DNA of 64,000 bases from Paramicrobacterium agarici (GTDB taxonomy: Bacteria > Actinomycetota > Actinomycetes > Actinomycetales > Microbacteriaceae). Below the pieces are notes generated by a model, which was given only the letters and a program-made list of their open reading frames with translations, made no database searches and was not told the origin of the DNA. Below are positions 1 through 9,533 of this stretch, piece after piece. A program made the translations under genes and the position numbers. Position 1 is the stretch's first letter. Every line of letters starts with the position of its first letter. Where the stretch lies: positions 3,162,001-3,226,000 of the forward strand of contig NZ_PDJE01000001.1 in NCBI RefSeq assembly GCF_002563955.1, in the 5' to 3' direction.

Positions 1-576
1 CGACTTCTCACGGGCGAGGATCGCGGTGTGCGAAGTCGGGCCACCGTCGCTCGTCACGAGCGCGAGCACCTTGTCGAGGTCGAGCAGCGCGGTATCGGCG
101 GGCGCGAGGTCACGGGCGACGAGCACGAACGGCTCATCGGGCTGCGGAACGCCGGGGGCCGCAACCCCGCGCAGGTGCGCGATGACCCGCTGCGAGACGT
201 CGTCGAGATCGGCCGCGCGCTCACCGAGGTAGCCCCCCATGGCGGCGAGCTGGTCGCGGAACGATGCAAACGCCTCAAAGACCGCGCGCTCGGCCGTCTT
301 ACCCGACCCTGTCGCCTGCGTGACGAGCTCCGAGAGAGACGGGTCCTCGGCCATCATCGCCTGCGCCTCGAGCACGTCGCCGGCCGTTCCGCCAGCGGTC
401 TCGCCCCGCTGCTGCAGATCGCGCGCCACGGCGGACATCGACGCGCTTGCGCGCTCGGCCTCCTCGGCGGCGCTGCGCGTGCTGGGCACGTCGTCCGGCT
501 CTGGCAGGGGCTCGGGCATGCGCACCGTCGGCCCGACGGCGACTCCTTGACCGATTCCTGTTCCGGTGAACTCCAT
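1..576 (-). CDS. ptsI: PTS enzyme I (PEP-protein phosphotransferase), N-terminal part
   Basis: Cytosolic first kinase of the sugar phosphotransferase system; it takes phosphate from PEP and passes it to HPr. The ATG at 576 follows AGGAGG with a 6-nt gap, and 192 residues are read before the gene runs off the left edge. The reading contains GGPTSHTAILAR, whose histidine (about residue 183) is the family's phosphohistidine. The PEP-binding C-terminal barrel lies outside the window. It follows ptsH by 42 nt on the same strand, so the two are probably co-transcribed. Confidence 0.93.
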   Translation of the reverse strand, partial: MEFTGTGIGQGVAVGPTVRMPEPLPEPDDVPSTRSAAEEAERASASMSAVARDLQQRGETAGGTAGDVLEAQAMMAEDPSLSELVTQATGSGKTAERAVFEAFASFRDQLAAMGGYLGERAADLDDVSQRVIAHLRGVAAPGVPQPDEPFVLVARDLAPADTALLDLDKVLALVTSDGGPTSHTAILAREKS

Positions 577-618
577 CAGCGACCTCCTCGTTCTCGCGAG
601 GCCGCACGCGTTGTGCGG

Positions 619-885
619 TCAGGCCTCGTCTTGATCGGTGACGAGCAGCTCCTCGAGCTCGCCGATAATGCGTTCCGCGTCGTCGCCCTCGACCGTGAGC
701 GTGACCTCGTCACCGTGGTCGACGCCAAGCGAGATGACTCCGAGGATGCTCGCGGCGTTGACCGACTTGTCGCCCTTGCGGACGGTGACGGTCGCGCCGC
801 TCGATGCCGCGGCCTGTGTGAAGAGCTTGGCCGGACGAGCGTGCAGCCCATGCGACGATCCGATCCTGATGTTCCGTTCCACCAT
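619..885 (-). CDS. ptsH: HPr phosphocarrier protein
   Basis: Small PTS carrier, 88 aa, that moves phosphate from enzyme I to EIIA domains. The motif SSHGLHARPAKLF places the phosphohistidine at residue 15; a serine at residue 46 (AASILGVISLG) sits where the regulatory HPr kinase site lies in Firmicutes, but no kinase gene is visible here. I chose the ATG at 885 because GGGAGGACC precedes it; an upstream in-frame GTG at 900 would put that ribosome binding site inside the gene. It lies between the EIIB-like gene and ptsI, all on the minus strand. Confidence 0.95.
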   Translation of the reverse strand: MVERNIRIGSSHGLHARPAKLFTQAAASSGATVTVRKGDKSVNAASILGVISLGVDHGDEVTLTVEGDDAERIIGELEELLVTDQDEA

Positions 886-961
886 GTGGTCCTCCCGCAC
901 GCCTGAGGGCTGTGCTTGTCACCATAGTCTGAGTGTGCGCTGAGGCACAACGATTCGTTGA

Positions 962-1273
962 TCATGCGCTCGCCTCCGCTGTCGCGAGAGCGAGCTCGAG
1001 AGCGTCGTCGCCCGTCGGCGCCGTGAACACCGATTCCGGCATCACGGCGAGGGCGACGCCCGCCTGCTCGGCACGCCGGGCGATGTCGTCTGCGCCGGTG
1101 GCGAGGTGTGCTCCGAGCAGCAGCACATCGGCGTCGGCGAGCGCGGCATCAAGGTCTGCGAGGGGCACGGCGCGAGCCGCCACATCGAGACCACGGGATG
1201 CTGCGGCTCGACGCACGCGCAGCGCGACGAACGTCGATGACGCTCCCGCTCCGCACACAACGATGATCCGCAT
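962..1273 (-). CDS. PTS EIIB-like protein, lactose/cellobiose type, orphan
   Basis: 103 aa. It opens with MRIIVVCGAGASSTFVALR, the phosphocysteine loop of the lactose/cellobiose EIIB family, with Cys at residue 7. The rest fits the small alpha/beta fold, including LLLGAHLATGADDI. In the family this cysteine receives phosphate from EIIA and passes it to sugar on EIIC. No EIIC or other permease lies nearby, and the divergent neighbour is a PRD/EIIA regulator, so a regulatory relay is as likely as sugar uptake. It is followed by ptsH after 76 nt. Confidence 0.75.
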   Translation of the reverse strand: MRIIVVCGAGASSTFVALRVRRAAASRGLDVAARAVPLADLDAALADADVLLLGAHLATGADDIARRAEQAGVALAVMPESVFTAPTGDDALELALATAEASA

Positions 1274-1318
1274 GCCATCGAGTCTGCCCAGTCGCCGTGA
1301 CCCCGGCCAGCAGAGGCT

Positions 1319-1336
1319 CTTCCGCCCGGGCGGAAG
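1319..1336. promoter_or_regulatory. 18-bp perfect palindrome between divergent PTS genes, candidate operator
   Basis: CTTCCGCCCGGGCGGAAG reads the same on both strands and sits in the 139-bp gap between the EIIB-like gene (starting at 1273) and the BglG-type regulator (starting at 1413). Such a site could bind a dimeric regulator. A weak plus-strand promoter (TTGACG at about 1345, then a poor -10) lies just after it. The function is inferred from position and symmetry only. Confidence 0.4.
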
Positions 1337-1412
1337 CGTGTCGATTGACGAAAATCCTTCGCGCGCGCGACGATGCCTGGTTGACTCGTATCAGCGATGC
1401 CGAAGGAGAACC

Positions 1413-3326
1413 GTGAGCGCCGATCGACACAGTCAGCTGCTTGAGCAGCTCGTGCGCTCGAGTGGGTGGCAGACGGCGGGAGAGCTCGCCGATGCGCTCG
1501 GCGTCTCTGCACGCAGCATCCGCACCTATATCGCACGGGTCAAGTCGAAGGCCGGTTCCCTGCCCGTGATTGAGTCCGGGCCTGAAGGGTACCGTCTAAA
1601 TCGTGACGCCTATGCGGCGTATCTCGCGACGGGTGACGGCTCCGGAGCCGACGGAACCCCGCGAGAGCGGCTGCACCGCCTCGTGCGACTGCTCATCGAC
1701 GATGCCGAGGGTCTCGACGTGTTCGAGACGGCGAGCGCGCTGTTCATCAGCGATTCCACGCTCGAAACCGATCTGTCGCGGCTGCGCGCCCTGCTCACCG
1801 ACACGAGACTGACGCTCAAGCGCACGGGCAGCCGAGTCACGCTGCACGGCTCGGAGCTGGCCAGACGGCGTCTGCTCTCACGCCTGTTCCGCGACGAGAC
1901 CACGCACGGCATGGCACAGCTCGACGCGATCCAGCGAGAGTTCGAGTCGGAGAGCCTCGGCTCGTTCAAGACCGATCTCATCGACGCCCTGCAGTCCAGC
2001 GGCTACTACATCAACGACTACGGCATGGACAACGTCCTGCTGCACATCGCGATCGCGGCTGACCGTGCGGGCAAGGGGACTCCTGTCGAAACGGAGGGGC
2101 GCGCGACAGGCGCCGACACCGAACTGCGCGGCATTGTGCGCGATCTGGCTCGCACGCACTTCGCCGAGCCTCTCGGTGAGTCAGATATCGGCTACATTGC
2201 CTACCTGCTCTCGACCCGCGCCGTCGCTCCGCGGCCCGATGCCGACACCGTCGCGCCCTCGGAGTATTTCACGCCGGACGAATTCGCGACCGTGCGGGCG
2301 ATCGCGGAGCGGGCAGGCGACGAGTACCTCGTCGACCTCACCGACGTGGACTTTCTGACCCGGCTCACGGTGCACGTCAGCAACCTGCTGGAGCGTGCAG
2401 AAGATCAGACGTACTCGCGCAATCCGCTGACCAAGTCGATAAAGACGGCGTACCCCATGATCTACGAGCTCGCCGTGTTCATCGCGAGCGGGCTGCACGA
2501 TGCCCGTGGCATCGACGTGAATGACGACGAGATCGCGTACATCGCCATGCACATCGGAGCGCACCTTCAGCAGCAGACGCGGCGCGACGATGCGGCGACG
2601 TGCATTGTCGTGTGCCCGAACTACTACGACCTTCAGGCGATGCTCGCCGACCGTGTCGTGCAGGCGCTCGGTGACGCGCTCACCGTCACCCGGGTCGTCA
2701 CGCGCACCGACGTGCCGTGGGACCATCTCGACGCCGATCTCGTGCTCACGACGATCGAGCCGCCCGTTCCCGCCGAGAACATCGTGCGCATTCAGCCGTT
2801 CCTCAGTCCGGCAGACGTCGACCGGGTGCGCGTGGCGCTGAGCCGCGTACGGCGGCAGGTCCGGCGTGCGGCGATTCGCGATCAGCTGCTGCGATATCTC
2901 GACGAGCGCCTGTTTCTTCGCGACGTCGATGTGGAGGGCGAAGAGGCGATGATCCGGCTGCTCGGTGAGCGGATGCTGCAACTCGACGTGATCGACGAAC
3001 GGTACATCGATGCCGCGATCGAGCGGGAGCGCATGTCGTCGACGGCGTTCACCGACACACTCGCGGTGCCGCACGCCATGGAGATGACGGCGAGCCGCAC
3101 GTCAATCGCGATCGCCGTGAACGAGCGCAGCATGCCGTGGGGCGACGGACGCGTCAATGTCGTCGCGCTCATCGCGTTCAGCGCCGACGGCCGCGCGCAG
3201 TTTCAAGAGGTCTTCGATCAGTTCGTCGAAGTGTTCTCCGAGCGCGACGACGTCGCGAGCATCATTCGCGGTGGACGCACATTCGGGTCATTCATCGACG
3301 AACTCGTGCGCACCATGGACAGCTGA
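1413..3326 (+). CDS. BglG/MtlR-type PTS-controlled regulator (HTH, two PRDs, EIIB-like, EIIA)
   Basis: 637 aa from the GTG at 1413, which follows AAGGAG with good spacing; the open frame continues upstream to 933 but has no such site. The N-terminus (about 1-60) is an HTH (SSGWQTAGELADALGVSARS). Two PRD regions follow, then an EIIB-like segment (ATCIVVCPNYYDL; the usual phosphocysteine loop is not obvious), then a C-terminal EIIA domain with LAVPHAM, giving a likely phosphohistidine at residue 554. PRD histidines in this family are phosphorylated by HPr or EIIB and tune activity to sugar flux. It diverges from the EIIB-like gene, its probable partner or target. The substrate cannot be told. 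Confidence 0.82.
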   Translation: MSADRHSQLLEQLVRSSGWQTAGELADALGVSARSIRTYIARVKSKAGSLPVIESGPEGYRLNRDAYAAYLATGDGSGADGTPRERLHRLVRLLIDDAEGLDVFETASALFISDSTLETDLSRLRALLTDTRLTLKRTGSRVTLHGSELARRRLLSRLFRDETTHGMAQLDAIQREFESESLGSFKTDLIDALQSSGYYINDYGMDNVLLHIAIAADRAGKGTPVETEGRATGADTELRGIVRDLARTHFAEPLGESDIGYIAYLLSTRAVAPRPDADTVAPSEYFTPDEFATVRAIAERAGDEYLVDLTDVDFLTRLTVHVSNLLERAEDQTYSRNPLTKSIKTAYPMIYELAVFIASGLHDARGIDVNDDEIAYIAMHIGAHLQQQTRRDDAATCIVVCPNYYDLQAMLADRVVQALGDALTVTRVVTRTDVPWDHLDADLVLTTIEPPVPAENIVRIQPFLSPADVDRVRVALSRVRRQVRRAAIRDQLLRYLDERLFLRDVDVEGEEAMIRLLGERMLQLDVIDERYIDAAIERERMSSTAFTDTLAVPHAMEMTASRTSIAIAVNERSMPWGDGRVNVVALIAFSADGRAQFQEVFDQFVEVFSERDDVASIIRGGRTFGSFIDELVRTMDS

Positions 3327-3327
3327 C

Positions 3328-4203
3328 TCAGCCGAGCGCCAGCAGATGCTCGTTCATGCGCCGCGTGAGTCCCTCGTCGACCTGCATCGTCCGGTCGTCG
3401 ATCGCTATGATGGGCACGACGAGCCGCACGCTCGACGCCAGCCATGCCGCGTCGGCCTGCCGCACCTCGTCGGCGCGCACTCGACGTGACTGCGTGCTGA
3501 AACCGTTCTGCTCGGCCCAGCCGAAAAGCTCGCGCTGCGTCGTGCCCGGCAGGTTGCCATCGCCAGACGTCGGCGTCACGAGCATCGTTCCCGTACGGAC
3601 GATGAGCGACGACGTCGGTCCCTCGAGCGCGTAGCCCTCGAGCGACGTGAAGACGACGTCGTCGGCGCCGCGGCGCCGCGCCTCGCGCAGCGCCGCCATG
3701 TTCGGCGCGTACGAGAGCGTCTTCGCGCCGGCCAGCATCCATGGAGCTCTCTCTGCGATGTCGATGGGCCAGCCCCGGTCGAGCAGCACGACACGCACCC
3801 CATGCTCGCGCTCGCGCACCTCGGGCGGGGTCTCCTCTCCCGTGATCCAGCACGTCGGTCGCCCGTCACCAGTGCCCCGCGTCATGACGAGCCGGATCAC
3901 GCCCCCGCGGGCGGGGTCGAGCAGCCCGGCGACGCGTTCGATCGCGTGCATCCACTGCTCGGCGTCGGGCTCGGGCAGATCCATGATGCGAGCGGATGCT
4001 GCGAGCCTGTCGAGGTGCGATCGGGGTTTGCGCGCGCTGCCGGCGTTCACGCCGATCGTCTCGAAGACGCCGTCGCCGCGCGCGACGCCCGCGTCGAAGA
4101 CGCTGAGAACCGCGTCATTCGGGTCGACGCGGGTCAGAAGCGCATCGAAGTCAGGGGCAGGCGCTGACCGGTCATGCGGGGTGATCACGAACACGACGCT
4201 CAT
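3328..4203 (-). CDS. Class IV PLP aminotransferase, probably 4-amino-4-deoxychorismate lyase
   Basis: 291 aa, fold type IV PLP enzyme. Visible family marks are SVFDAGVARGDGVFET near residue 35, an AGAKTLSYAPN lysine that would hold PLP, EARRRGADDVVF, and the phosphate-cup region SGDGNLPGTTQRELF. The family contains PabC (makes p-aminobenzoate for folate), branched-chain and D-amino acid aminotransferases; length and pattern favour PabC, but pabA/pabB are not nearby. It starts 24 nt after map ends on the same strand. Its stop is 1 nt from that of the convergent regulator gene. Confidence 0.72.
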   Translation of the reverse strand: MSVVFVITPHDRSAPAPDFDALLTRVDPNDAVLSVFDAGVARGDGVFETIGVNAGSARKPRSHLDRLAASARIMDLPEPDAEQWMHAIERVAGLLDPARGGVIRLVMTRGTGDGRPTCWITGEETPPEVREREHGVRVVLLDRGWPIDIAERAPWMLAGAKTLSYAPNMAALREARRRGADDVVFTSLEGYALEGPTSSLIVRTGTMLVTPTSGDGNLPGTTQRELFGWAEQNGFSTQSRRVRADEVRQADAAWLASSVRLVVPIIAIDDRTMQVDEGLTRRMNEHLLALG

Positions 4204-4227
4204 GATCCGACGATATCGCGCCGCCGC

Positions 4228-5076
4228 TCAGGCGATGGGCGTTGGTGTGACGCCGAAGGGCGCGAGACCCGCGGCTCCGCCGTCTTCGGCCGTGAGCACC
4301 CAGATGCCGTCGTCGTGCACGGCGACGCTGTGCTCCCAGTGAGCGGCGATGTCCCCGTCAACGGTCAGAACTGTCCACTCATCGTTGTCCACGACGGTAT
4401 CCGGCGATCCTCCGACGACCATCGGCTCGATGGCGACGACAAGCCCCGGCTTCACGGCGGGGCCCTGCATCGGTACGCGATAGTTGAACACCGGCGGCTC
4501 CTCGTGCATCGAACGCCCGATGCCGTGCCCGATGTAGTCCTCGATAATTCCGTACTGGTCGCCGAACTCGTCGGGGTTCGCCTCGACGAAGCTCTGCACG
4601 GCGTCGCCGACCTCGTTGAGGTGCGTCGCCGTGGCCAGGCGCGCGATGCCGGCCCACATGGCGCCCTCCGTTGCCCGGGATAACCGCTCACCAGCGCTCT
4701 GAACGTCCGGGCGCACGGTGTCAGGAACGACGACGCTCGCCGCGGAGTCGCCGTTCCAGCCGCCGACGTCGGCGCCGCAGTCGATCGAAACGATGTCCCC
4801 GGCCTCGATCACCCGGTTTCCGGGAATGCCGTGCACGACCTGGTCATTGACCGAGACGCAAAGCGTGTGGTGGTAGCCGGGCTCCATCTTGAAGTTGGGC
4901 TTTCCCCCGCCTGCGACGATGACGCCCTCGGCAATGCGATCGAGCGCCCCCGTCGTGACGCCGGGTTTCACAGCCGCGCACGCCGCAGCGAGGGCTCGCG
5001 CGGTCAGAAGACCCGGCTCACGCATCAGCCTCAGCTGAGCAGGAGACTTGTACAGCGAGCGTCGAAACAGACCCAT
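4228..5076 (-). CDS. map: Methionine aminopeptidase, type I
   Basis: 282 aa; removes the initiator methionine from new proteins. The five metal ligands can be placed: Asp residues in VSIDCGADVGGWNGDS, His in IGHGIGRSMHEEP, Glu in VVAIEPM, and Glu in AAHWEHSVAV. The N-terminus (SPAQLRLMREPGLL) is typical. Its ATG overlaps the adk stop by one base (TGATG), so translation is probably coupled. The order secY-adk-map is the usual end of the spc cluster, but infA does not follow. Confidence 0.95.
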   Translation of the reverse strand: MGLFRRSLYKSPAQLRLMREPGLLTARALAAACAAVKPGVTTGALDRIAEGVIVAGGGKPNFKMEPGYHHTLCVSVNDQVVHGIPGNRVIEAGDIVSIDCGADVGGWNGDSAASVVVPDTVRPDVQSAGERLSRATEGAMWAGIARLATATHLNEVGDAVQSFVEANPDEFGDQYGIIEDYIGHGIGRSMHEEPPVFNYRVPMQGPAVKPGLVVAIEPMVVGGSPDTVVDNDEWTVLTVDGDIAAHWEHSVAVHDDGIWVLTAEDGGAAGLAPFGVTPTPIA

Positions 5077-5687
5077 CAGGCGGATGCTGCCAGGCCGCGT
5101 TCGGCCAGGGCGCGCAGCACGCGCTCGCTGACCGCGTCGATCGTGCCCAGGCCATCGACGCTCACGACGAGCCCTCGACTCTCATACACCGCGATGACGG
5201 GCTCGGTCTGCTCGTGATAGACGTCCTGCCTGTGTCGAATGACGTCCTCGGTGTCGTCGGAGCGGCCCTGCTCCTCGGCGCGGATCAGCAGGCGCTTCAC
5301 AACCTCGTCGCGATCGGCCGTCAGCTGCACCACGGCGTCGAGAGAGTTTCCGGATGCTGCCAGAATGCGGTCGAGCTCGGCAACCTGCTCTTCGGTGCGC
5401 GGGTAGCCGTCGAGCAGAAAGCCCTGCGCGGCGTCCGGCTGCTGCAGACGGTCGGCCACGATCTCGTTGGTCAGCGAGTCGGGAACGTATCCTCCGCTCG
5501 AGACGATCTCGTCGACTTTCTTTCCAAGCTCCGTGCCGTCGGCGATGTTCTGCCGAAAGATGTCGCCCGTCGAGATCGCCGGAATGCCGTACGCCTCGGC
5601 GATCACGCTGGCCTGCGTGCCCTTGCCCGCGCCGGGAGGGCCGACGATCAGCAGTCGAACGTCCGTCTTCGTGGCTTCCGTCGTCAT
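5076..5687 (-). CDS. adk: Adenylate kinase
   Basis: 203 aa; catalyses ATP + AMP to 2 ADP in the cytosol. The P-loop GPPGAGKGT is at residues 16-24, followed by the AMP-site motif [10 protein letters not shown] and by DGYPRTEEQ. The lid is the short type without zinc cysteines, as in most actinobacteria. The ATG overlaps the secY stop by four bases (ATGA) and the gene end overlaps map by one, so it is tightly coupled to both. Confidence 0.96.
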   Translation of the reverse strand: MTTEATKTDVRLLIVGPPGAGKGTQASVIAEAYGIPAISTGDIFRQNIADGTELGKKVDEIVSSGGYVPDSLTNEIVADRLQQPDAAQGFLLDGYPRTEEQVAELDRILAASGNSLDAVVQLTADRDEVVKRLLIRAEEQGRSDDTEDVIRHRQDVYHEQTEPVIAVYESRGLVVSVDGLGTIDAVSERVLRALAERGLAASA

Positions 5688-7006
5688 CGAAGCAACCCTT
5701 CGTAGTGACGCTGCTGGAGCTGCGAATCGATCTGCTTGACCGTCTCAAGACCAACACCGACGATGATCAAGATGGAGGCGCCGCCGAACGGGAAGTTCTG
5801 GTTCGCTCCGACCGTCGCGAGCGCGATCAGCGGAATCAGGGCGATCAAACCGAGGTAGAGGGACCCGGGCAGCGTCACACGCGTGAGCACGTAGTCCAGG
5901 TACTCTGCGGTCGGGCGCCCCGCGCGGATGCCGGGAATGAATCCGCCGTACTTCTTCATGTTGTCGGCGACTTCCTCCGGGTTGAAGGTGATCGCCACGT
6001 AGAAGTACGTGAATCCGATGATGAGCAGGAAGTAGATCGCCATATACAGCGGGTGGTCGCCGTTCGTCAGGTACGTCGTGATCCACGTGACCCATGCAGC
6101 GGGCTGCTCGCCTGCGGCGGGCTGGTTGAACTGGGCGATGAGCGCGGGCAGGTACAACAGCGACGATGCGAAGATGATCGGGATCACGCCGGCCATGTTG
6201 ACCTTGATCGGAATGTACGTGCTGTTTCCGCCGTACGTGCGGCGTCCGACCATGCGCTTGGCGTATTGCACGGGCACACGGCGCTGTGACTGCTCGACGA
6301 AGACCACCGCGACAACCACGACGCAGCCGATCGCGAGCACGAGAAGGAACATCTCGAATCCGTGTGACTCCGCGATGGCCCACAGCGAGCTGGGGAACGT
6401 TGCGGCGATCGAGGTGAAGATCAGCAGAGACATTCCGTTGCCGATGCCGCGCTCGGTGATGAGCTCACCCATCCACATGATGAGACCGGTGCCCGCGGTC
6501 ATGGTGAGCACCATGAGAAGAACCGCGTACCAGGTGTCGTCCGTGATGAGCGAGCTGCACTCGGGGCCCGAGTTCGTACCGAACAGCGCACCGCTTCGTG
6601 CGACAGTGATCAGCGTCGTCGACTGCAGGATGCCGAGGAAGATCGTGAGGTAGCGCGTGTACTGCGTCAGCTTGCTCTGGCCGGCCTGGCCTTCCTTGTG
6701 CAGCGTCTCGAAGTGCGGAATGACGACGCGCAGGAGCTGAGTGATGATCGAGGCCGTGATGTACGGCATGATGCCGAGGGCGAAGATCGACAGCTGCAGA
6801 AGTGCTCCACCCGAAAACAGGTTGACGAGCTCATACAGGCCGCTTGTGCCCTGGTTCTGCGCCAGACATTTCTGGACGTTGCCGAAATCGACGAAGGGCG
6901 TCGGAATGAACGATCCAAGTCGATACAGGGCGATGATGCCGAGGGTGAAGCCGATCTTCCGGCGCAGGTCCGGGGTGCGGAAGATCCGCGCAATAGCGCT
7001 AAACAA
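5684..7006 (-). CDS. secY: Preprotein translocase channel subunit SecY
   Basis: 440 aa, ten predicted membrane helices; the protein-conducting channel for Sec export and membrane insertion. Recognisable parts are [19 protein letters not shown] at the N-terminus, the plug region after it, and the cytosolic loop [18 protein letters not shown]. Two TTG codons lie side by side (7009 and 7006); AGGAGG sits only 3 nt before the first but 6 nt before the second, so I start at 7006 (reading MFSAIAR). It is separated from rplO by 161 nt holding a hairpin, which may let secY-adk-map be expressed apart from the ribosomal genes. Confidence 0.96.
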   Translation of the reverse strand: MFSAIARIFRTPDLRRKIGFTLGIIALYRLGSFIPTPFVDFGNVQKCLAQNQGTSGLYELVNLFSGGALLQLSIFALGIMPYITASIITQLLRVVIPHFETLHKEGQAGQSKLTQYTRYLTIFLGILQSTTLITVARSGALFGTNSGPECSSLITDDTWYAVLLMVLTMTAGTGLIMWMGELITERGIGNGMSLLIFTSIAATFPSSLWAIAESHGFEMFLLVLAIGCVVVVAVVFVEQSQRRVPVQYAKRMVGRRTYGGNSTYIPIKVNMAGVIPIIFASSLLYLPALIAQFNQPAAGEQPAAWVTWITTYLTNGDHPLYMAIYFLLIIGFTYFYVAITFNPEEVADNMKKYGGFIPGIRAGRPTAEYLDYVLTRVTLPGSLYLGLIALIPLIALATVGANQNFPFGGASILIIVGVGLETVKQIDSQLQQRHYEGLLR

Positions 7007-7074
7007 CAAGGGCCTCCTGGGTTGAGCCGGCCAGTCCGGCTCGCCATGCCTACAAAGAGCCTTCCGAAATCGAA

Positions 7075-7110
7075 GGGCCCAGCAATCGAATCTAGCCGAT
7101 TACTGGGCCC
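7075..7110 (-). terminator. Hairpin between rplO and secY, attenuator or partial terminator
   Basis: On the minus strand 7110-7075 folds into a 14-bp stem (GGGCCCAGTAATCG against CGATTGCTGGGCCC, one G-U pair) with a loop of 8 nt, followed by TTCGATTT. It lies after the rplO stop and before secY. The U-run is short, so it may give partial termination or act as an RNA processing site. Confidence 0.6.
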
Positions 7111-7167
7111 GACGAACAATCGAAGGCACGATTCACGCTGATGGCGAGTCGCACAACCGGTTGTGAC

Positions 7168-7725
7168 TTACTTGACCGAACCGCCGGCGGCGACGATCTT
7201 CTGCTCCGCTGAGCCCGAGACCTTGTCGACCTCGACGTTCAGCTTCACCGAGATCTCGCCGTTTCCGAGGACCTTGACCTTCTCGTTCTTGCGAACGGCG
7301 CCCTTGGCCACGAGGTCGTCGACGGTGACGTCGCCGCCCTTCGGGTAGAGCTCGGCAAGACGCTCAAGGTTCACGACCTGGTACTCGACGCGGAACGGGT
7401 TCTTGAACCCGCGCAGCTTCGGCGTACGCATGTGCGCCGGAAGCTGCCCGCCTTCGAAGCCGGGGCGAACCTGGTAGCGAGCCTTCGTTCCCTTGGTTCC
7501 GCGACCAGCGGTCTTACCCTTCGAACCCTCACCACGGCCGACGCGCGTGCGATCGGTCTTGGCACCGGGAGCCGGGCGGAGGTGGTGCACCTTCAGCGCA
7601 GGAGAGCTGGTCTCCTCGGCCTTGGCAGCGGCCTTCTTAGCCGGAGCCTTCTTGGCCGGAGCCTTTGCTGCCTTCTCGGCGGGAGCGGCCTTCTCCGTGG
7701 TGACGTCCTTCTTCTCGTCAGCCAT
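7168..7725 (-). CDS. rplO: 50S ribosomal protein L15 with lysine/alanine-rich N-terminal tail
   Basis: 185 aa; late-assembly large subunit protein. The L15 body begins at about residue 44 ([20 protein letters not shown]) and includes [17 protein letters not shown] and the conserved end. The first 40 residues are a low-complexity tail of KKAPAKKAA type, absent from the shorter Gram-negative L15 (about 144 aa). It overlaps rpmD by one base. Confidence 0.95.
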   Translation of the reverse strand: MADEKKDVTTEKAAPAEKAAKAPAKKAPAKKAAAKAEETSSPALKVHHLRPAPGAKTDRTRVGRGEGSKGKTAGRGTKGTKARYQVRPGFEGGQLPAHMRTPKLRGFKNPFRVEYQVVNLERLAELYPKGGDVTVDDLVAKGAVRKNEKVKVLGNGEISVKLNVEVDKVSGSAEQKIVAAGGSVK

Positions 7726-7910
7726 TAGTCGATCTCCTCAACCTTTACGAGGTGGGAAACAGTGTTGACGTAGCCACGGTTCTGCGGCGTGTCCTCGCGG
7801 ACCACGACATCGCCGATGCGCTTGAGTCCCAGGCTGCGAAGAGTGTCGCGCTGGTTCTGCTTCTCACTAATTTTGGACTTGATCTGCGTGACCTTCAGCT
7901 GTGCGGCCAT
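7725..7910 (-). CDS. rpmD: 50S ribosomal protein L30
   Basis: 61 aa, the normal length of bacterial L30. The sequence [16 protein letters not shown] and [18 protein letters not shown] is diagnostic. It sits between rpsE and rplO with one-base overlaps on both sides, so all three are translationally coupled. Confidence 0.96.
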   Translation of the reverse strand: MAAQLKVTQIKSKISEKQNQRDTLRSLGLKRIGDVVVREDTPQNRGYVNTVSHLVKVEEID

Positions 7911-8605
7911 TACGCACCTACCTTTGCCGCGGCTGCGGCCTCAGCGGCCCGCGCCTCAATCTGCAGCAACTTGGCCGGGGCGACCTCGTCATACTCCTTG
8001 CCGCGGCGAGCTGCGACGGAGCGAGGCTCCTCGAGCTGCTTGAGCGCGGTGACAGTTGCGTGCACGATGTTGATGGTGTTCGACGAGCCGAGCGACTTGC
8101 TGAGCACGTCGTGGATTCCGGCGCACTCGAGCACGGCGCGCACGGGACCACCGGCGATAACACCGGTACCGGCAGCGGCGGGGCGCAGAAGCACGACGCC
8201 TGCCGCTTCCTCGCCCTGCACGGGGTGAGGAATCGACTGGCCGATGCGGGGAACGCGGAAGAAGTTCTTCTTCGCTTCCTCGACGCCCTTGGAGATCGCG
8301 AGCGGAACCTCGCGTGCCTTGCCGTAGCCGACTCCGACGACGCCGTTTCCGTCGCCGACGACGACGAGAGCGGTGAAGCTGAAGCGACGACCGCCCTTCA
8401 CGACCTTCGACACGCGGTTGATGGTGACGACGCGCTCGAGGAACTGGTTCTTGTCGTCGCGGCCCGAACGGTCACGTCCGCCGCGGTCACGGCCCTGGTT
8501 GCGGTCGCGTCCGCCACGGCGTCCGCCGCCGCGCGCCTCTTCCGCGCGCGGCTCGGAACCGGCTGCGGTCTCGACCGGCTTCTCAGCAGTCTGGTCTGTA
8601 GCCAT
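7910..8605 (-). CDS. rpsE: 30S ribosomal protein S5 with RGG-like N-terminal tail
   Basis: 231 aa from the ATG at 8605, which follows AAGGAGCAGGAC; a longer in-frame GTG at 8632 overlaps the rplR stop and has no ribosome binding site. S5 helps decoding accuracy and mRNA unwinding. The double-stranded RNA binding half begins at about residue 50 ([24 protein letters not shown]) and the C-terminal half contains [11 protein letters not shown]. The tail at about residues 20-45 is a string of Arg-Gly-Gly and Arg-Asp repeats. Confidence 0.95.
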   Translation of the reverse strand: MATDQTAEKPVETAAGSEPRAEEARGGGRRGGRDRNQGRDRGGRDRSGRDDKNQFLERVVTINRVSKVVKGGRRFSFTALVVVGDGNGVVGVGYGKAREVPLAISKGVEEAKKNFFRVPRIGQSIPHPVQGEEAAGVVLLRPAAAGTGVIAGGPVRAVLECAGIHDVLSKSLGSSNTINIVHATVTALKQLEEPRSVAARRGKEYDEVAPAKLLQIEARAAEAAAAAKVGA

Positions 8606-8628
8606 GTCCTGCTCCTTCTTTGCTTCGC

Positions 8629-8988
8629 TCACAGGTTCAGCCCACCCTCTCGAGCCCCTTCGGCGATCGCCGCAACGCGTCCTGCGTAGCGGTTTCCACC
8701 ACGGTCAAATACAACGGACTCGATTCCAGCGTCCTTGGCGCGCGAGGCGACAAGCTCGCCGACCTTCTTCGCCTTCTCCGACTTGTCAGCGGAGAGCGAG
8801 CGCAGATCGGTCTCGAGAGTGGATGCCGACACGAGTGTGTGGCCCTTGGAGTCGTCTACGACCTGCACGAACACGTGGCGCGACGAGCGGGTGACGACGA
8901 GGCGCGGACGCGACGCAGTCCCCACGACCTTCTTGCGAAGGCGCGCGTGACGACGGTTGCGGGCTGACGACTTGGTCTTGACAGCCAT
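8629..8988 (-). CDS. rplR: 50S ribosomal protein L18
   Basis: 119 aa; binds 5S rRNA together with L5 and L25. Diagnostic stretches are [18 protein letters not shown] at the N-terminus, the central [11 protein letters not shown], and [16 protein letters not shown] with the usual GLNL-type end. It starts 2 nt after rplF and is followed by rpsE after 23 nt. Confidence 0.96.
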   Translation of the reverse strand: MAVKTKSSARNRRHARLRKKVVGTASRPRLVVTRSSRHVFVQVVDDSKGHTLVSASTLETDLRSLSADKSEKAKKVGELVASRAKDAGIESVVFDRGGNRYAGRVAAIAEGAREGGLNL

Positions 8989-8990
8989 GC

Positions 8991-9527
8991 TTACTTACCA
9001 GCCTTTCCGGCCTTGCGGCGAATGACCTCGCCTGCGTAACGCACACCCTTGCCCTTGTACGGCTCAGGCCTGCGAATCTTGCGAATGTTGGCGGCGGTCT
9101 CGCCGACAGCCTGCTTGTCGATCCCGGAGACCGTGAGCTTGTTGTTGCCCTCGACGGTGAACGTGATGCCCGCAGGCGGCTCAACGACAACCGGGTGCGA
9201 GAAGCCGAGAGCGAACTCGACGTTCGACCCCTTCTGCTGCACGCGGTAACCGGTTCCGACGACCTCGAGGCCCTTGCTGTACCCGGTCGTGACGCCGATG
9301 ATGTTGTTGTTGATGAGCGTGCGCGTCAGTCCGTGCAGCGAGCGCGACTCGCGCTCCTCGTCCGGACGGCTCACGACGATCTGGCCGTCGTCGACCTTCG
9401 CCACGATGGGCTCGGCGACGGTGAGGCTCAGTTCACCCTTCGGTCCCTTGACCGTGACGGACTGGCCGTTGATAGTGACATCGACCCCAGCGGGGATGTC
9501 AATGGGAAGCTTTCCAATTCGTGACAT
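8991..9527 (-). CDS. rplF: 50S ribosomal protein L6
   Basis: 178 aa, normal length. Contains the N-terminal [17 protein letters not shown] and the second-domain signature [19 protein letters not shown], which contacts 23S rRNA near the factor-binding site. It lies 6 nt downstream of rpsH and 2 nt upstream of rplR in the spc cluster. Confidence 0.97.
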   Translation of the reverse strand: MSRIGKLPIDIPAGVDVTINGQSVTVKGPKGELSLTVAEPIVAKVDDGQIVVSRPDEERESRSLHGLTRTLINNNIIGVTTGYSKGLEVVGTGYRVQQKGSNVEFALGFSHPVVVEPPAGITFTVEGNNKLTVSGIDKQAVGETAANIRKIRRPEPYKGKGVRYAGEVIRRKAGKAGK

Positions 9528-9533
9528 AGCGCG

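Noticed and set aside
28..906. A 292-codon plus-strand frame at the left edge
   Set aside because: It covers ptsI and ptsH on the other strand, both of which have catalytic motifs.
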